A DNA stretch of 64,000 nucleotides from Caenimonas koreensis DSM 17982 (GCF_009646335.1 NZ_WJBU01000005.1:248001-312000), one strand, 5' to 3'. Counted from the first letter of the stretch, positions 46,773-58,962 are shown. Numbers and translations are program-made. The notes: generated by a model from the sequence alone, not told the origin.

Positions 46773-49178
46773 CTAAACGGGCGGCCAGCGATCATGCAGT
46801 GTCACTGCATGGTCCTGGCCCCACAGCTTGATCTGCGCGGGCGTCCCTGCATGCGGCTCGTTCGCGCATGCGCCACGCACGTAGCCGAGCGCAACGCATG
46901 CGCCCGCGAGCGGGCTGTAGCCGACCGATGAAATCTCGCCAACGGGTTGGCCATTCATCATGATCGTCTCGCCGCCCCATGCGTACACATCGGGCGGCAA
47001 CAGCAGCGTCACGAGCTTCTTGCGCAAGGGCTGGCCCTGGCTGGCGCGCAAGGCCTCGCGGCCGATGAAGGGCGCGGCCTTGTCGAGCTTCACGCTGAAC
47101 GCAAGGCCTGCTTCCCACGGCGATTCATCCGGCCCGAGTTCAGCACCCCAGGCGCGCCGGCCCTGTTCGACACGCAGTGCGTCCAGCGCGTAGTAGCCCG
47201 CATCGCGCAGGCCCAGATCAGCGCCCGCTTCGCATAGCGCGAGGTACACATGCCGCGCCATCTCAACGGGCACATACAGCTCGAACCCCGGCCCGCCCAC
47301 ATAGCTCATGCGCGCAGCGCGCACGCGTGCGAGGCCCAAGTCGATCTCTTTCGTCCATGAAAACTTCAGGCCCTGTGGTGACAAGTCATCGGGGCTCACG
47401 CGTGCGAGCAACTCGCGCGCGTTCGGGCCCATCACGCCGAACACGCAGTACATCGGCGACACGTCAGTGAGGAAGGCGTGTTCGCCTGCAGTGATGTGGC
47501 GATGGATCCAGTCCGCATCACGCGTGGCCTGCGCAGAGCCGGTGATGATGAGGAAGCGGTCTGCCGCGAGCCGCATCACCGTTAGGTCGCTCTCGAGGCC
47601 GCCGCGCTCGTTGAGCATCGGCGTATAGACCATGCGGTTGAGTGCAACGTCCATCTCGTTCGCGCACAGGCGCTGCAGCACGGCCAGCGCATCGTTGCCT
47701 TGCAGCAGCAGTTTTGAAAACGAGGTCTGGTCGTAGATCGCAACGGCTTCGCGTGTGGCGCGTTGCTCTTCAATCATCCATGGCAACCAGCCAGGCGTGG
47801 CAAGTGTGTGGTCGGGTCGCGTCGCGCCTTCTGGCCGGAAGTAATTCGCTCGCTCCCAGCCGTTCTTGCTGCCGAACTCTGCGCCCTTGGCCGCAAGCAA
47901 GTCATAGAGCGGCGACGTGCGCAGTGGTCGCGCCGTCTCCAGCTCCTGCCGCGGCCAGCGCATCGCATAGTGCAGGCCCAGCGTCTCGCCGGTGCGCTCG
48001 GCCAGTGCCTTGCGATTGCCGGTGAATGGCGCAAAGCGGCGAATGTCCACTTCCCACACGTCGGTGCTCGGCTCGCCACCTGCAATCCATTCCGCCATCA
48101 GCCGCCCTGCGCCGCCGCTGTTCGCAATGCCTGCGGAATTGAAGCCTGCGCACACAAAATAATTGCGCAGCTCCGGCGCCTCGCCGAGGATAAAGTTGCC
48201 GTCGGGCGTGAAGCTCTCGGGGCCGTTGAGCAGCATCTTCACTTCCGCCGTCTGGAGGCAGGGTGTGCGATGCATCGCGTTGTTCATCAAAATCTCGAAT
48301 TGGTCCCAGTCTTCGTCGAGCAACTGGAACTGGAAGCTGCCCGGTATCGGATCAACCTTCCACGGCTTGGCCTTCGGCTCGAAGCCGCCCATCACCAGCC
48401 CGCCCACTTCTTCCTTGTAGTAGATGAAGCCATCAGGGTCGCGCATCACGGGCAGCATCGGATGCACGCCGGGAATCTGCCCTGTGACGATGTAGAAATG
48501 CTCTGCTGAAAACAGCGGAACGTTCACGCCCGCCAGTGCGCCGAACTGCCGCGCCCACTGGCCGCCGCAGTTCACCACTGTTTCGCACTTCACGTCGCCC
48601 TGCGCCGTGCGCACACCGGTCACGCGGCCGTTCTCTGACAACACGCCCGTGACTTCAATGTCCTCGACGATCTTCACGCCGCGGTTGCGCGCACCCTTCG
48701 CAAGCGACATGCACAAGTCAGCCGGGTTTGCCTTGCCATCGCCGGGCAGCCACAGCGCACCTTGCAGATCGTCGATGCGAAGAATCGGGTACTTCTCCAG
48801 CGCCTCGGCAGGCGAAATCTCGTGGCACTCAACGCCGAAGGCGCGCGCCATCGCGAGCTGCTTGCGCAGCACCTGCATGCGCTCGGGCGTCTTCGCGACG
48901 TTCACGCTGCCGCATTGCTTCCATCCGGTCGCCAGCCCTGTTTCCGCTTCGAGCGTGGCATACAGCTCGATGCCGTATTTGCTCATCTGCGTCATCGAGC
49001 GGTTGGGCCGCATCTGCCCCACCAGGCCCGCCGCGTGCCACGTCGTGCCGCTGGTGAGCTTGCCCTGTTCGAGCAGCAGCACGTCGGTGATGCCCAGCTT
49101 GGCGAGGTGATACGCGACGGAGCAACCCGCGATGCCGCCGCCGACGATGACGATCCGTGCCTGGTTCACCGTCAGCAT
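46773..49178 (-). CDS. FAD-dependent dehydrogenase with C-terminal GcvT domain (dimethylglycine/sarcosine dehydrogenase-like)
   Basis: 801 residues, the usual size of DMGDH-type enzymes, which oxidatively demethylate N-methyl amines and pass the carbon to tetrahydrofolate. Residues 8-30 form the FAD-binding loop (RIVIVGGGIAGCSVAYHLA). SGTTWHAAGLVGQMRP holds His48, the position that carries FAD covalently in rat DMGDH. The DAO-type domain runs to about 400 (FVCAGFNSAGIANSGGAGRL). The C-terminal GcvT folate domain includes FSKLLLQGNDALAVLQRLCA, RMVYTPMLNERGGLESDLTV, GPNARELLARVSPDDLS and YVPVEMARHVYLAL. It is the last of seven minus-strand genes starting at the GntR gene, with 10 bases from the FkbM gene. 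That context suggests an N-methylated phosphonate substrate; sarcosine or dimethylglycine are the default alternatives. Confidence 0.9.
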   Translation of the reverse strand: MLTVNQARIVIVGGGIAGCSVAYHLAKLGITDVLLLEQGKLTSGTTWHAAGLVGQMRPNRSMTQMSKYGIELYATLEAETGLATGWKQCGSVNVAKTPERMQVLRKQLAMARAFGVECHEISPAEALEKYPILRIDDLQGALWLPGDGKANPADLCMSLAKGARNRGVKIVEDIEVTGVLSENGRVTGVRTAQGDVKCETVVNCGGQWARQFGALAGVNVPLFSAEHFYIVTGQIPGVHPMLPVMRDPDGFIYYKEEVGGLVMGGFEPKAKPWKVDPIPGSFQFQLLDEDWDQFEILMNNAMHRTPCLQTAEVKMLLNGPESFTPDGNFILGEAPELRNYFVCAGFNSAGIANSGGAGRLMAEWIAGGEPSTDVWEVDIRRFAPFTGNRKALAERTGETLGLHYAMRWPRQELETARPLRTSPLYDLLAAKGAEFGSKNGWERANYFRPEGATRPDHTLATPGWLPWMIEEQRATREAVAIYDQTSFSKLLLQGNDALAVLQRLCANEMDVALNRMVYTPMLNERGGLESDLTVMRLAADRFLIITGSAQATRDADWIHRHITAGEHAFLTDVSPMYCVFGVMGPNARELLARVSPDDLSPQGLKFSWTKEIDLGLARVRAARMSYVGGPGFELYVPVEMARHVYLALCEAGADLGLRDAGYYALDALRVEQGRRAWGAELGPDESPWEAGLAFSVKLDKAAPFIGREALRASQGQPLRKKLVTLLLPPDVYAWGGETIMMNGQPVGEISSVGYSPLAGACVALGYVRGACANEPHAGTPAQIKLWGQDHAVTLHDRWPPV

Positions 49179-49188
49179 CGCGTGCCTC

Positions 49189-49947
49189 TTATGGTTTGGG
49201 TTGCTTCAGGGCAGCGAGCTCGGCCTGCGTGGCTGCGAGTTGCTGCATCATCGCGTCGATGCGGTAGTCGACGAAGTTGTCCCACACGTTCGGCGGAAAC
49301 TGGAAGTAGCGCTTGAGCTCGATCTGCTCGCGTGCCAGGTAGTAGCGATTGACGGCGTCGAAGTAAACGAACTCGTAGCCGCGCTCCAGCAGCAGCGGCT
49401 CCCAGCCTGCGTAGTTGGGAATCGGCCTGCCCGGCAGCACGCTCTCGAGCATGATGAGCCAGGGGCGGTGCTTGTTCAGGTCGATGCCTTCGAGCACTGC
49501 TTTCTCCGCACCTTCCACGTCGATGCTGATGACATGAATCGGGCCCTGCGGGCGGTGCTTGGCTAGCACTTCATCGAGCGTGACCATCGGCACCGTGACG
49601 GATGTGGCGGGCACGCCCAGCGCCTGGAAGTCGCGCACCGTCTCGGCGGAAGTGGTTGCGTTCTGCGAGCGGCCTTCAAACTGGAAGAACGTCACGTTGC
49701 CGCTGGTGTTGCCCGCTGCCGCAGCAATGTAGATGTCGTTGCGGCGAAACCGCGCCCAGTCGGGCGCGCATTCGGGCAGCGGCTCGATCGCGATGCCGCG
49801 CCAGCCCCGCTTGTACAAACCGTAGGTGTTGCTGTCGATCACCGGGTAGTGCGCCCCGACATCGACGAAAAAGCCCTGGGCGATGTTGCCGAACACGCGG
49901 TTCAGGTAAACATCTTCGAAGTTGCGCGTGTACGAGACGAATGCCAT
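49189..49947 (-). CDS. FkbM-family SAM-dependent methyltransferase
   Basis: 252 residues. FkbM signatures: YLNRVFGNIAQGFFVDVGAHYPV (SAM loop in a variant DVGA), KRGWRGIAIEPLPECAP, VPMVTLDEVLAKHRPQGPIH, and ISIDVEGAEKAVLEGIDL. Members O-methylate sugars or small molecules. The target is not evident. ATG 49947 has no strong Shine-Dalgarno. It sits 29 bases after the EamA gene and 10 bases before the FAD-GcvT gene, inside the phosphonate region, but FkbM genes are common in glycan loci, so its link to phosphonates is unproven. Confidence 0.86.
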   Translation of the reverse strand: MAFVSYTRNFEDVYLNRVFGNIAQGFFVDVGAHYPVIDSNTYGLYKRGWRGIAIEPLPECAPDWARFRRNDIYIAAAAGNTSGNVTFFQFEGRSQNATTSAETVRDFQALGVPATSVTVPMVTLDEVLAKHRPQGPIHVISIDVEGAEKAVLEGIDLNKHRPWLIMLESVLPGRPIPNYAGWEPLLLERGYEFVYFDAVNRYYLAREQIELKRYFQFPPNVWDNFVDYRIDAMMQQLAATQAELAALKQPKP

Positions 49948-49976
49948 GAATTTCAGTATATCGACGGTTGGCCAAA

Positions 49977-50822
49977 TTACCCCATTCGCAGCGCCATCAC
50001 GCCCGCCACGATCGTTGCCGTGCCGATGGCGCGGCGCACGTTGAAGGCCTCCTTGAGGAACACGACGCCAAGAAGCGCCGCGAACAGCACCGACGTTTCG
50101 CGCAGCGCGGCGATGGTGGCGACGGGCGCACGCGTCATCGCCCACAGTGCAATGCCGTAGGAGCCAAACGACGCGAGTGCCGCCATCGAGGCCACGGGCC
50201 ACCTGGCTTTTGCATAGGGAATGGCGACGCGCGGACCACGTCGCATGAACACAAGAATCGCAAAGGGCCAGCCGTCGAGCACGAACAGCGTTGCGACATA
50301 TTGCAGCGCGTGACCGCTGGCACGCACACCCAGCCCATCGACCACCGTGTAGAGCGCAATCACCACGGCATTGGCCAGCGCAAAACCAACCGCGCGGGGC
50401 GAATCGAGCGCGTGGCGCGACAAGCCCAGCGTGAGCACACCACAGCTCACGCCCAACACGCCCGCCCACGCGAGCGGCGACAGCGTTTCACCGAGCGTGA
50501 ATGAGGCCGACAAAGCAACGAGCAGCGGCGCCGTGCCGCGCATCAGCGGATACGTCAGGCCGAGATCGCCGTGGTTGTAGGCACCGGTGAGGGCAATGTA
50601 GTACGCGATATGGATGGTGAGCGAGGCGATCACATACGGCCACGCCTCGGCGGGCGGCCAGCCGACAACCAGAACCAGCGGGATGGCAAGCACCGAGCCC
50701 GCGAGGTGAATCACCGCCGTATCGAGCGCCTTGTCACTGCTTGACTTGACGAGCGCGTTCCAGCTTGCGTGCAGCAACGCGCCAAACAACACCGCCCCGA
50801 CAAGGGGCCAGGTCAGGGTCAT
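49977..50822 (-). CDS. EamA/DMT-superfamily transporter
   Basis: 281 residues and about ten hydrophobic helices in two EamA halves (for example LVGAVLFGALLHASWNALVK; LAWAGVLGVSCGVLTLGLS; ETSVLFAALLGVVFLKEAF). EamA proteins export or import small metabolites at the inner membrane. ATG 50822 overlaps the stop of the HD-domain gene as ATGA, so translation is coupled. A role in moving a phosphonate or a pathway product is a reasonable guess; specificity cannot be read. Confidence 0.88.
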   Translation of the reverse strand: MTLTWPLVGAVLFGALLHASWNALVKSSSDKALDTAVIHLAGSVLAIPLVLVVGWPPAEAWPYVIASLTIHIAYYIALTGAYNHGDLGLTYPLMRGTAPLLVALSASFTLGETLSPLAWAGVLGVSCGVLTLGLSRHALDSPRAVGFALANAVVIALYTVVDGLGVRASGHALQYVATLFVLDGWPFAILVFMRRGPRVAIPYAKARWPVASMAALASFGSYGIALWAMTRAPVATIAALRETSVLFAALLGVVFLKEAFNVRRAIGTATIVAGVMALRMG

Positions 50823-51385
50823 GCGCCAGCCGGCGTGGATGACAGCGAGCAGCGCGCCGCCCGTTGCAGGAAGTGCGCAAGCGCCGGCGTCTGCAAACCC
50901 TGCACCTTGGCCATGTCGTCCCACACGCGCAGTTGCACGGCCCGCAACGCGCCCTCCTGGCCGATGAAGGACTGCGCCTGCCCTTCGGTGTAGATGCCGC
51001 CTTGCAATGCAAGCGAGCGCTTAGAGTCTTCGGACAATGCTGCGAAGTAGCCCGGCTGCACAGCGCACAGGTAGCGCTTGGCATCGACATGCAGCCGGAT
51101 CGGGTCGATCACGTTCGCGCCGAACTGCCCGCGCAGGAATGGCAGCGCACGGTATTGATGGATGTCGTCGATGCCCTGCATCGAAGGCGTGCCGCCCAGG
51201 TCGTGCAGCAGGTGCCCCAGGTCATGAAGAAGCGCCGCGGTCACCAGCGCGTCGTCGGCACCGGCGTCCTCGGCCAGCTTGGCGCTTTGCAATGCGTGTT
51301 CGAGTTGTGTCACGTCTTCGCCGCTGTAGCGTTCACCGCCGCGCTGCGCAAAGAGCTGTTCAATGTCGTGAAGGGTCAGTGCCAC
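50819..51385 (-). CDS. HD-domain protein of phosphonate operons, PhnZ-like candidate diiron oxygenase
   Basis: 188 residues from GTG 51385. The HD-domain metal ligands are visible: His30 (TQLEHALQSAKLAEDAG), His54-Asp55 (AALLHDLGHLLHDLG), and a later conserved His/Asp region around HVDAKRYLCAV. PhnZ cleaves (R)-1-hydroxy-2-aminoethylphosphonate to glycine and phosphate with a mixed-valent diiron centre; its lid residues Tyr24 and Glu27 map here to Tyr20 and Glu23 (same 10-residue distance from the first His). That favours an oxygenase over a phosphohydrolase. Its usual partner, the dioxygenase PhnY*, is not in the window. It sits 19 bases after phnY and overlaps the EamA gene, in a typical phosphonate-degradation set. 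Confidence 0.86.
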   Translation of the reverse strand: MALTLHDIEQLFAQRGGERYSGEDVTQLEHALQSAKLAEDAGADDALVTAALLHDLGHLLHDLGGTPSMQGIDDIHQYRALPFLRGQFGANVIDPIRLHVDAKRYLCAVQPGYFAALSEDSKRSLALQGGIYTEGQAQSFIGQEGALRAVQLRVWDDMAKVQGLQTPALAHFLQRAARCSLSSTPAGA

Positions 51386-51404
51386 GGCAGCGCGTCCCAG
51401 GAGC

Positions 51405-54784
<3,380 letters not shown>

Positions 54785-54789
54785 GCTCG

Positions 54790-54819
54790 CAATTAGAGCA
54801 GCAAATGCCAGATTGTCAA
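54790..54819 (-). promoter_or_regulatory. Candidate promoter of gntR-phnA-phnY set
   Basis: On the minus strand, TTGACA (54819-54814), an 18-base spacer and TAATTG (54795-54790). The -35 is perfect and sits inside the GntR palindrome. The predicted start of transcription is within a few bases of the ATG at 54784, so the gntR message could be leaderless. Confidence 0.55.
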
Positions 54820-54826
54820 CAATCTG
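54809..54826. promoter_or_regulatory. Palindromic GntR-type operator
   Basis: CAGATTGTCAACAATCTG: two perfect 8-base arms around a CA centre. The TTGTCAACAA core follows the GntR-family pattern of T-G-T near A-C-A half-sites. It overlaps the -35 of the leftward promoter and is 10 bases before the -35 of the rightward promoter, so one bound dimer could block both. Confidence 0.75.
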
Positions 54827-54836
54827 CAAAAAACAA

Positions 54837-54865
54837 TTGACATGAACGGTAGCTCAGCGTCAAAT
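54837..54865 (+). promoter_or_regulatory. Candidate promoter of the ABC transporter/phnW operon
   Basis: TTGACA (54837-54842), a 17-base spacer and TCAAAT (54860-54865; 4 of 6 consensus). It reads toward the substrate-binding protein gene whose ATG is at 54988. The perfect -35 and exact spacing support it; the weak -10 suggests activated or moderate expression. Confidence 0.55.
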
Positions 54866-54987
54866 GATTTTCGAAGAGCCAAAGACGGGCGCGGACTACA
54901 CGGGCGGGATGTTCAAGGCCCGTTGTCACAGCGCTGTCACCCGGGTACCGCAATCTCGAAACCTTTTGTCCTTGAGGAGTCATCAGC

Positions 54988-56043
54988 ATGCGCATGAGTC
55001 TTGTACCGAAATCCGTGGTCCCGAAAATTCTTCTTGGCCTGAGCCTGGTGGCCAGCGCCGGCTTTGCCTTCGCGCAGAAGACGCAGCTGCTGGTTTACAC
55101 GGCACTCGAAACCGACCAGATCAAGGCCTACCAGGAAGGCTTCAACAAAACCAACCCCGACATTGAAATCAAGTGGGTGCGTGATTCGACGGGCGTCATC
55201 ACCGCCAAGCTGCTGGCCGAGAAGAACAATCCGCAGGCCGACGTGGTGATGGGCGTGGCAGCGTCCAGCCTTGCGCTGCTCGACAAGAACGGCATGCTCG
55301 AGCCCTATGCGCCGCTGAACCTCGACGCGATCATGAGCCAGTACCGCGACAAGCGGAAGGTGCCCGCCTGGTGGGGCATGGACGTGTGGGGCGCGACGGT
55401 GTGCTTCAACACGGTGGAAGCGGGCAAGAAGAACCTGCCCAAGCCCGAGACGTGGAAAGACCTCACCAAGCCGATCTACAAGGGCCAGATCGTGATGCCC
55501 AACCCGGCATCGAGCGGCACGGGCTACTTCGATGTGACGGCGTGGCTCACCCTGTTCGGTGACGACAAGGGCAAGGGCGGCGGCTGGAAGTTCATGGACG
55601 CGCTGCACGAGAACATTGCGCAGTACACGCACTCAGGCTCCAAGCCCTGCAACATGGCGTCGTCCGGTGAATACGTGATGGGCATCTCGTTCGAATACCG
55701 CGGCAACAGCAACAAGGCCAAGGGCGCACCGATTGATCTCGTGTTCCCGAAGGAAGGCCTCGGCTGGGACCTCGAAGCGTTCGCGATCCACAAGGGCACC
55801 AAGAAACTTGACGCTGCGAAGAAGCTCGCCGACTGGGCATCGAGCAAAGACGCGATGCTGCTGTACGGCAAGAACTTCGCCATCACCGCGCAACCGGGCG
55901 TCGCGCCGCCGCTGGCCAACGTGCCGAAGGACTACGAGCAGCGCCTGGTCAAGATGGACTTCATCTGGGCAGCTGACAACCGTGAGCGCATCCTTGCCGA
56001 ATGGATGAAGCGCTACGACTCCAAGAGCGAAGCAAGGAAGTAA
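54988..56043 (+). CDS. phnS: 2-Aminoethylphosphonate-type ABC transporter periplasmic binding protein
   Basis: 351 residues with a Sec signal peptide (PKILLGLSLVASAGFAFAQ, cleavage after about residue 29). The mature part is a type 2 binding protein related to FbpA/PhnS: LLVYTALETDQIKAYQEGF, WVRDSTGVITAKLLAEKNNP, VVMGVAASSLALLDKNG, PNPASSGTGYFDVTAWL. GAGGAG lies 8 bases before the ATG. It is the first gene of the rightward operon, with ATPase and permease genes next, then phnW. The PhnS2-type assignment is based on that context plus overall similarity as remembered. It would capture 2-aminoethylphosphonate or a related phosphonate. Confidence 0.88.
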   Translation: MRMSLVPKSVVPKILLGLSLVASAGFAFAQKTQLLVYTALETDQIKAYQEGFNKTNPDIEIKWVRDSTGVITAKLLAEKNNPQADVVMGVAASSLALLDKNGMLEPYAPLNLDAIMSQYRDKRKVPAWWGMDVWGATVCFNTVEAGKKNLPKPETWKDLTKPIYKGQIVMPNPASSGTGYFDVTAWLTLFGDDKGKGGGWKFMDALHENIAQYTHSGSKPCNMASSGEYVMGISFEYRGNSNKAKGAPIDLVFPKEGLGWDLEAFAIHKGTKKLDAAKKLADWASSKDAMLLYGKNFAITAQPGVAPPLANVPKDYEQRLVKMDFIWAADNRERILAEWMKRYDSKSEARK

Positions 56044-56049
56044 ACCACT

Positions 56050-56131
56050 GTCATTGCGGGCCTGACCCGCAATCCAGTGGTGCGCCTGCAAAGCCGCTGC
56101 CGCTGGATGCCGGTTCGAGCCCGGCATGACA
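56050..56131. repeat. REP-like double hairpin between binding-protein and ATPase genes
   Basis: Two hairpins side by side: TTGCGGG...CCCGCAA (56054-56072, loop CCTGA) and TGCCGG...CCCGGCA (about 56107-56126). The outer edges TGTCAT and ATGACA (56050, 56131) are mutually complementary, so the whole forms a cruciform-capable element. GTCATTGCGGG...GCCGGCATGACA elements are, from memory, dispersed in many proteobacterial genomes. It lies after the binding-protein stop. Confidence 0.82.
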
Positions 56132-56147
56132 TCCTCTGGGTAGCCGC

Positions 56148-57200
56148 TTGACTGAAGACTTGTTTCTCGACCTGCGCCACGTCCGCAAGGAGTTCGGCGC
56201 GTTCACGGCCTTGCGCGACATCGACCTGGCCATCCGCAAGGGCGAATTCGTCTGCTTCCTCGGGCCTTCGGGCTGCGGCAAGACCACGCTGCTGCGCATC
56301 ATCGCGGGGCTGGAGGTGCAGACCTCCGGCGAGGTGTGGCAAGGCGGCGTGGACATCTCGCGCCTGCCGCCCGCGCAGCGTGACTACGGCATCGTCTTCC
56401 AGAGCTACGCGCTCTTTCCAAATCTCACTGTGGCGGACAACGTGGCCTACGGCCTCGTCAATCGCAAGACGCCACGCGCAGAGATTGCCAGGCGCGTGAG
56501 CGAGCTCGTCAAGCTCGTCGGCCTGCCCGGCAGCGAAGGCAAATATCCTGCGCAGTTGTCGGGCGGCCAGCAGCAGCGCATTGCCCTCGCGCGTGCACTC
56601 GCCACGTCGCCAAGCCTGCTGCTGCTCGATGAGCCGTTGTCTGCACTCGATGCGCTGGAGCGCGTGCGGTTGCGCCAGGAAATCCGGGCGCTGCAACAGA
56701 AGGTGGGCGTGACCACCATCATGGTCACGCACGACCAGGAAGAAGCGTTGTCGGTGGCTGATCGTATCGTCGTCATGAATCACGGCGCTATCGAGCAGGT
56801 CGGCACGCCGATGGAGATCTATCGCGAGCCCGCCTCGCCTTTCGTTGCGGACTTTGTCGGCAAGGTCAACACCATTGCTGTGCGTGTGCGCTCGGGCGCC
56901 ATGCACTTCGGCACGCTGAGCTTGCCGTGCGACGGCCCTGATCGTGATGCGCGCATCTACCTGCGGCCCGAAGACGTGCTGGCGCGCCCAATCAACGAGG
57001 GCGATGCGCATGTGTTCGACGCGCGCATCGAGAAGATCGAGTTCCTCGGCTCGTACTGCCACGTGAAAGTGGCCGCGCCCGCGCTGGACGCCAACACGCT
57101 CACGGTGTACCTGTCGCTCAATTTCCTCTCCGAGCAATCGCTGGAGGTCGGCTCACCGCTGAAGCTCAAGCTGCTGCCCGAGCGCATCAAGGTGTTCTGA
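56148..57200 (+). CDS. phnT: 2-Aminoethylphosphonate-type ABC transporter ATPase
   Basis: 350 residues from TTG 56148 (no ATG fits). Walker A GPSGCGKTTLLRIIAGLE, Q-loop VFQSYALFPNLTV, signature LSGGQQQRIALARAL, Walker B LLLLDEPLSALDA and switch His in MVTHDQEEAL are all intact. The C-terminal about 100 residues form a TOBE-type regulatory domain (IYLRPEDVLARP; EKIEFLGSYCHVKV). It powers import with the fused permease encoded next, whose ATG overlaps this stop (TGATG). The upstream REP-like element (56050-56131) separates it from the binding-protein gene. Confidence 0.92.
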   Translation: MTEDLFLDLRHVRKEFGAFTALRDIDLAIRKGEFVCFLGPSGCGKTTLLRIIAGLEVQTSGEVWQGGVDISRLPPAQRDYGIVFQSYALFPNLTVADNVAYGLVNRKTPRAEIARRVSELVKLVGLPGSEGKYPAQLSGGQQQRIALARALATSPSLLLLDEPLSALDALERVRLRQEIRALQQKVGVTTIMVTHDQEEALSVADRIVVMNHGAIEQVGTPMEIYREPASPFVADFVGKVNTIAVRVRSGAMHFGTLSLPCDGPDRDARIYLRPEDVLARPINEGDAHVFDARIEKIEFLGSYCHVKVAAPALDANTLTVYLSLNFLSEQSLEVGSPLKLKLLPERIKVF

Positions 57201-58918
57201 TGGCAGCGGTGTTACCTGCAGCTGCCGCGCAGCCCGTGAAGCAATCCGCGCACTGGACCGACCGCATAGCTCATATCGCGCTGCTCCTCGTCGCGCTCGC
57301 GCTCACGGCCTTCCTTGCGCTGCCGCTGCTGTCCATCCTTATGCAGGCCCTGCAGGACAAGAGCGGCGACTTCGCAGGCCTTGCGAACTTCATTGAATAC
57401 GCGCAGACACCGGCGCTGCTCACCAGCCTGTGGAACAGCATCTGGGTGTCGGCCATGGTGACGGTGATTGCCGTGCCGCTGGCCTTTGGCTTCGCCTATG
57501 CGCTCACGCGCTCACGCATGCCGTTCAAGCCACTGTTTCGCGGCATCACGCTCATTCCGTTATTGGCACCTTCGCTGCTGTCGGCTATTTCGCTGATCTA
57601 CTGGTTCGGCAACCAGGGCGTGTTCAAGAGCTGGATGGCGGCGTTGGGCTGGAACGAGATCTATGGCGCGCCAGGCATCGTCATCGCGGAGTGTTTCGCG
57701 GTGTTTCCGCATGCGCTGATGATCTTGATCACGGCGCTGAGCCTGTCGGATGCGCGCTTGTATGAAGCAGCCGACGCAATGGGAACGAGCGCGTCGCGCA
57801 AGTTCTTCACGATCACCTTGCCCGGCGCAAAGTACGGCTTGATCTCTGCGGCGCTCGTCACCTTCACACTGGTCATTACGGACTTCGGCATACCGAAGGT
57901 GATTGGCGGCAGCTTCAATGTGCTGGCAACGGATGTGTTCAAGCTCGTCATTGGCCAGCAAGACTTTGCCAAGGGCGCTGTCGTCGCGATCCTGCTGCTG
58001 GCGCCCGCCGTGATCACGTTCGGTGTCGACAGCTACGTGAGCCGCCGCCAGACGGCCATGCTCACAGCACGAGCGATTCCATATCGCCCCAAGCGCAATG
58101 CAAAGTACGACGCGGTGATGACGCTCTATTGCTGCCTCGTCGCATTCCTGATGCTGGCGATGCTGGGCATGGCCGTGTTTGCTTCATTCGCGAGCTTTTG
58201 GCCCTACAACCTGTCGCCGAGCCTGCGGCACTATGTGATGGGCCTGGTCGATGCGGAAGTCGGCGTTGGCTTTCTCAACAGCTTGAAGATGGCGGCGGGC
58301 ACTGCCTTCTTTGGCACGGCGCTGGTTTTCACGGGCGCCTACCTGCTGGAAAAAACCAAGGGCATGGCGGGCCTGCGCTCCATCGTGAAGATGCTCGCCA
58401 TGCTGCCCATGGCCGTGCCCGGCCTGGTGCTGGGCCTGGGCTACATCTTCTTCTTCAACGAGCCGCGCAATCCGCTCAATGGCCTGTATCACACCGTAGC
58501 CCTGCTCACGCTCTGCACGATCGTCCACTTCTATACAACGGGCCACCTCACAGCGGTAACGGCGCTGAAGTCGCTCGACGGCGAATTCGAAGCGGTGAGT
58601 GCGTCGTTGAAAGTGCCGTTCTTCAAGACGTTCTGGCGCGTGACGCTGCCGATCTGCACGCCCGCGCTGGTGGACATTGCGCGCTACTTCTTCATCAATG
58701 CAATGACGACGATTTCCGCCGTCGTGTTCCTGTATTCGCCCGAAACAAAGGTGGCGTCGATCGCGATCCTGAATCTTGATGAAGCCGGCGAGATCGGCGC
58801 GGCCGCAGCCATGGCGGTGCTGATCGCCGTTGCATCGAGCATCGCCATGCTGTTCTTCATGGCGCTGGCGTGGTGGGTCAACCGCCGCACGCAGGCCTGG
58901 CGAGGCACCGATAAATAG
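57200..58918 (+). CDS. phnU: 2-Aminoethylphosphonate-type ABC transporter fused permease
   Basis: 572 residues with about twelve membrane helices in two similar halves, each with an EAA-type loop for the ATPase: [21 protein letters not shown] (about residues 191-211) and [20 protein letters not shown] (about 463-482). One chain therefore replaces a permease pair, as in the FbpB and PhnU2 type. Start ATG overlaps the ATPase stop as TGATG. It is followed after 49 bases by phnW, separated by a purine-rich repeat leader. Confidence 0.92.
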   Translation: MAAVLPAAAAQPVKQSAHWTDRIAHIALLLVALALTAFLALPLLSILMQALQDKSGDFAGLANFIEYAQTPALLTSLWNSIWVSAMVTVIAVPLAFGFAYALTRSRMPFKPLFRGITLIPLLAPSLLSAISLIYWFGNQGVFKSWMAALGWNEIYGAPGIVIAECFAVFPHALMILITALSLSDARLYEAADAMGTSASRKFFTITLPGAKYGLISAALVTFTLVITDFGIPKVIGGSFNVLATDVFKLVIGQQDFAKGAVVAILLLAPAVITFGVDSYVSRRQTAMLTARAIPYRPKRNAKYDAVMTLYCCLVAFLMLAMLGMAVFASFASFWPYNLSPSLRHYVMGLVDAEVGVGFLNSLKMAAGTAFFGTALVFTGAYLLEKTKGMAGLRSIVKMLAMLPMAVPGLVLGLGYIFFFNEPRNPLNGLYHTVALLTLCTIVHFYTTGHLTAVTALKSLDGEFEAVSASLKVPFFKTFWRVTLPICTPALVDIARYFFINAMTTISAVVFLYSPETKVASIAILNLDEAGEIGAAAAMAVLIAVASSIAMLFFMALAWWVNRRTQAWRGTDK

Positions 58919-58922
58919 CGCT

Positions 58923-58962
58923 GAAGAGACAAGAGACAACCGAAGAGACAACCGAAGAGACA
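58923..58962 (+). repeat. Tandem 12-base repeat containing Shine-Dalgarno-like sites before phnW
   Basis: AAGAGACAACCG occurs at 58931-58942 and 58943-58954, with partial copies GAAGAGAC before (58923) and AAGAGACA after (58955-58962). Each copy provides a GAAGAG purine stretch. The last sits just before the phnW ATG at 58968. Confidence 0.8.

Noticed and set aside
54785..54829. TTG start adding 15 residues to the GntR regulator
   Set aside because: It would translate through the -35/-10 and the operator; ATG 54784 gives a normal GntR N-terminus.
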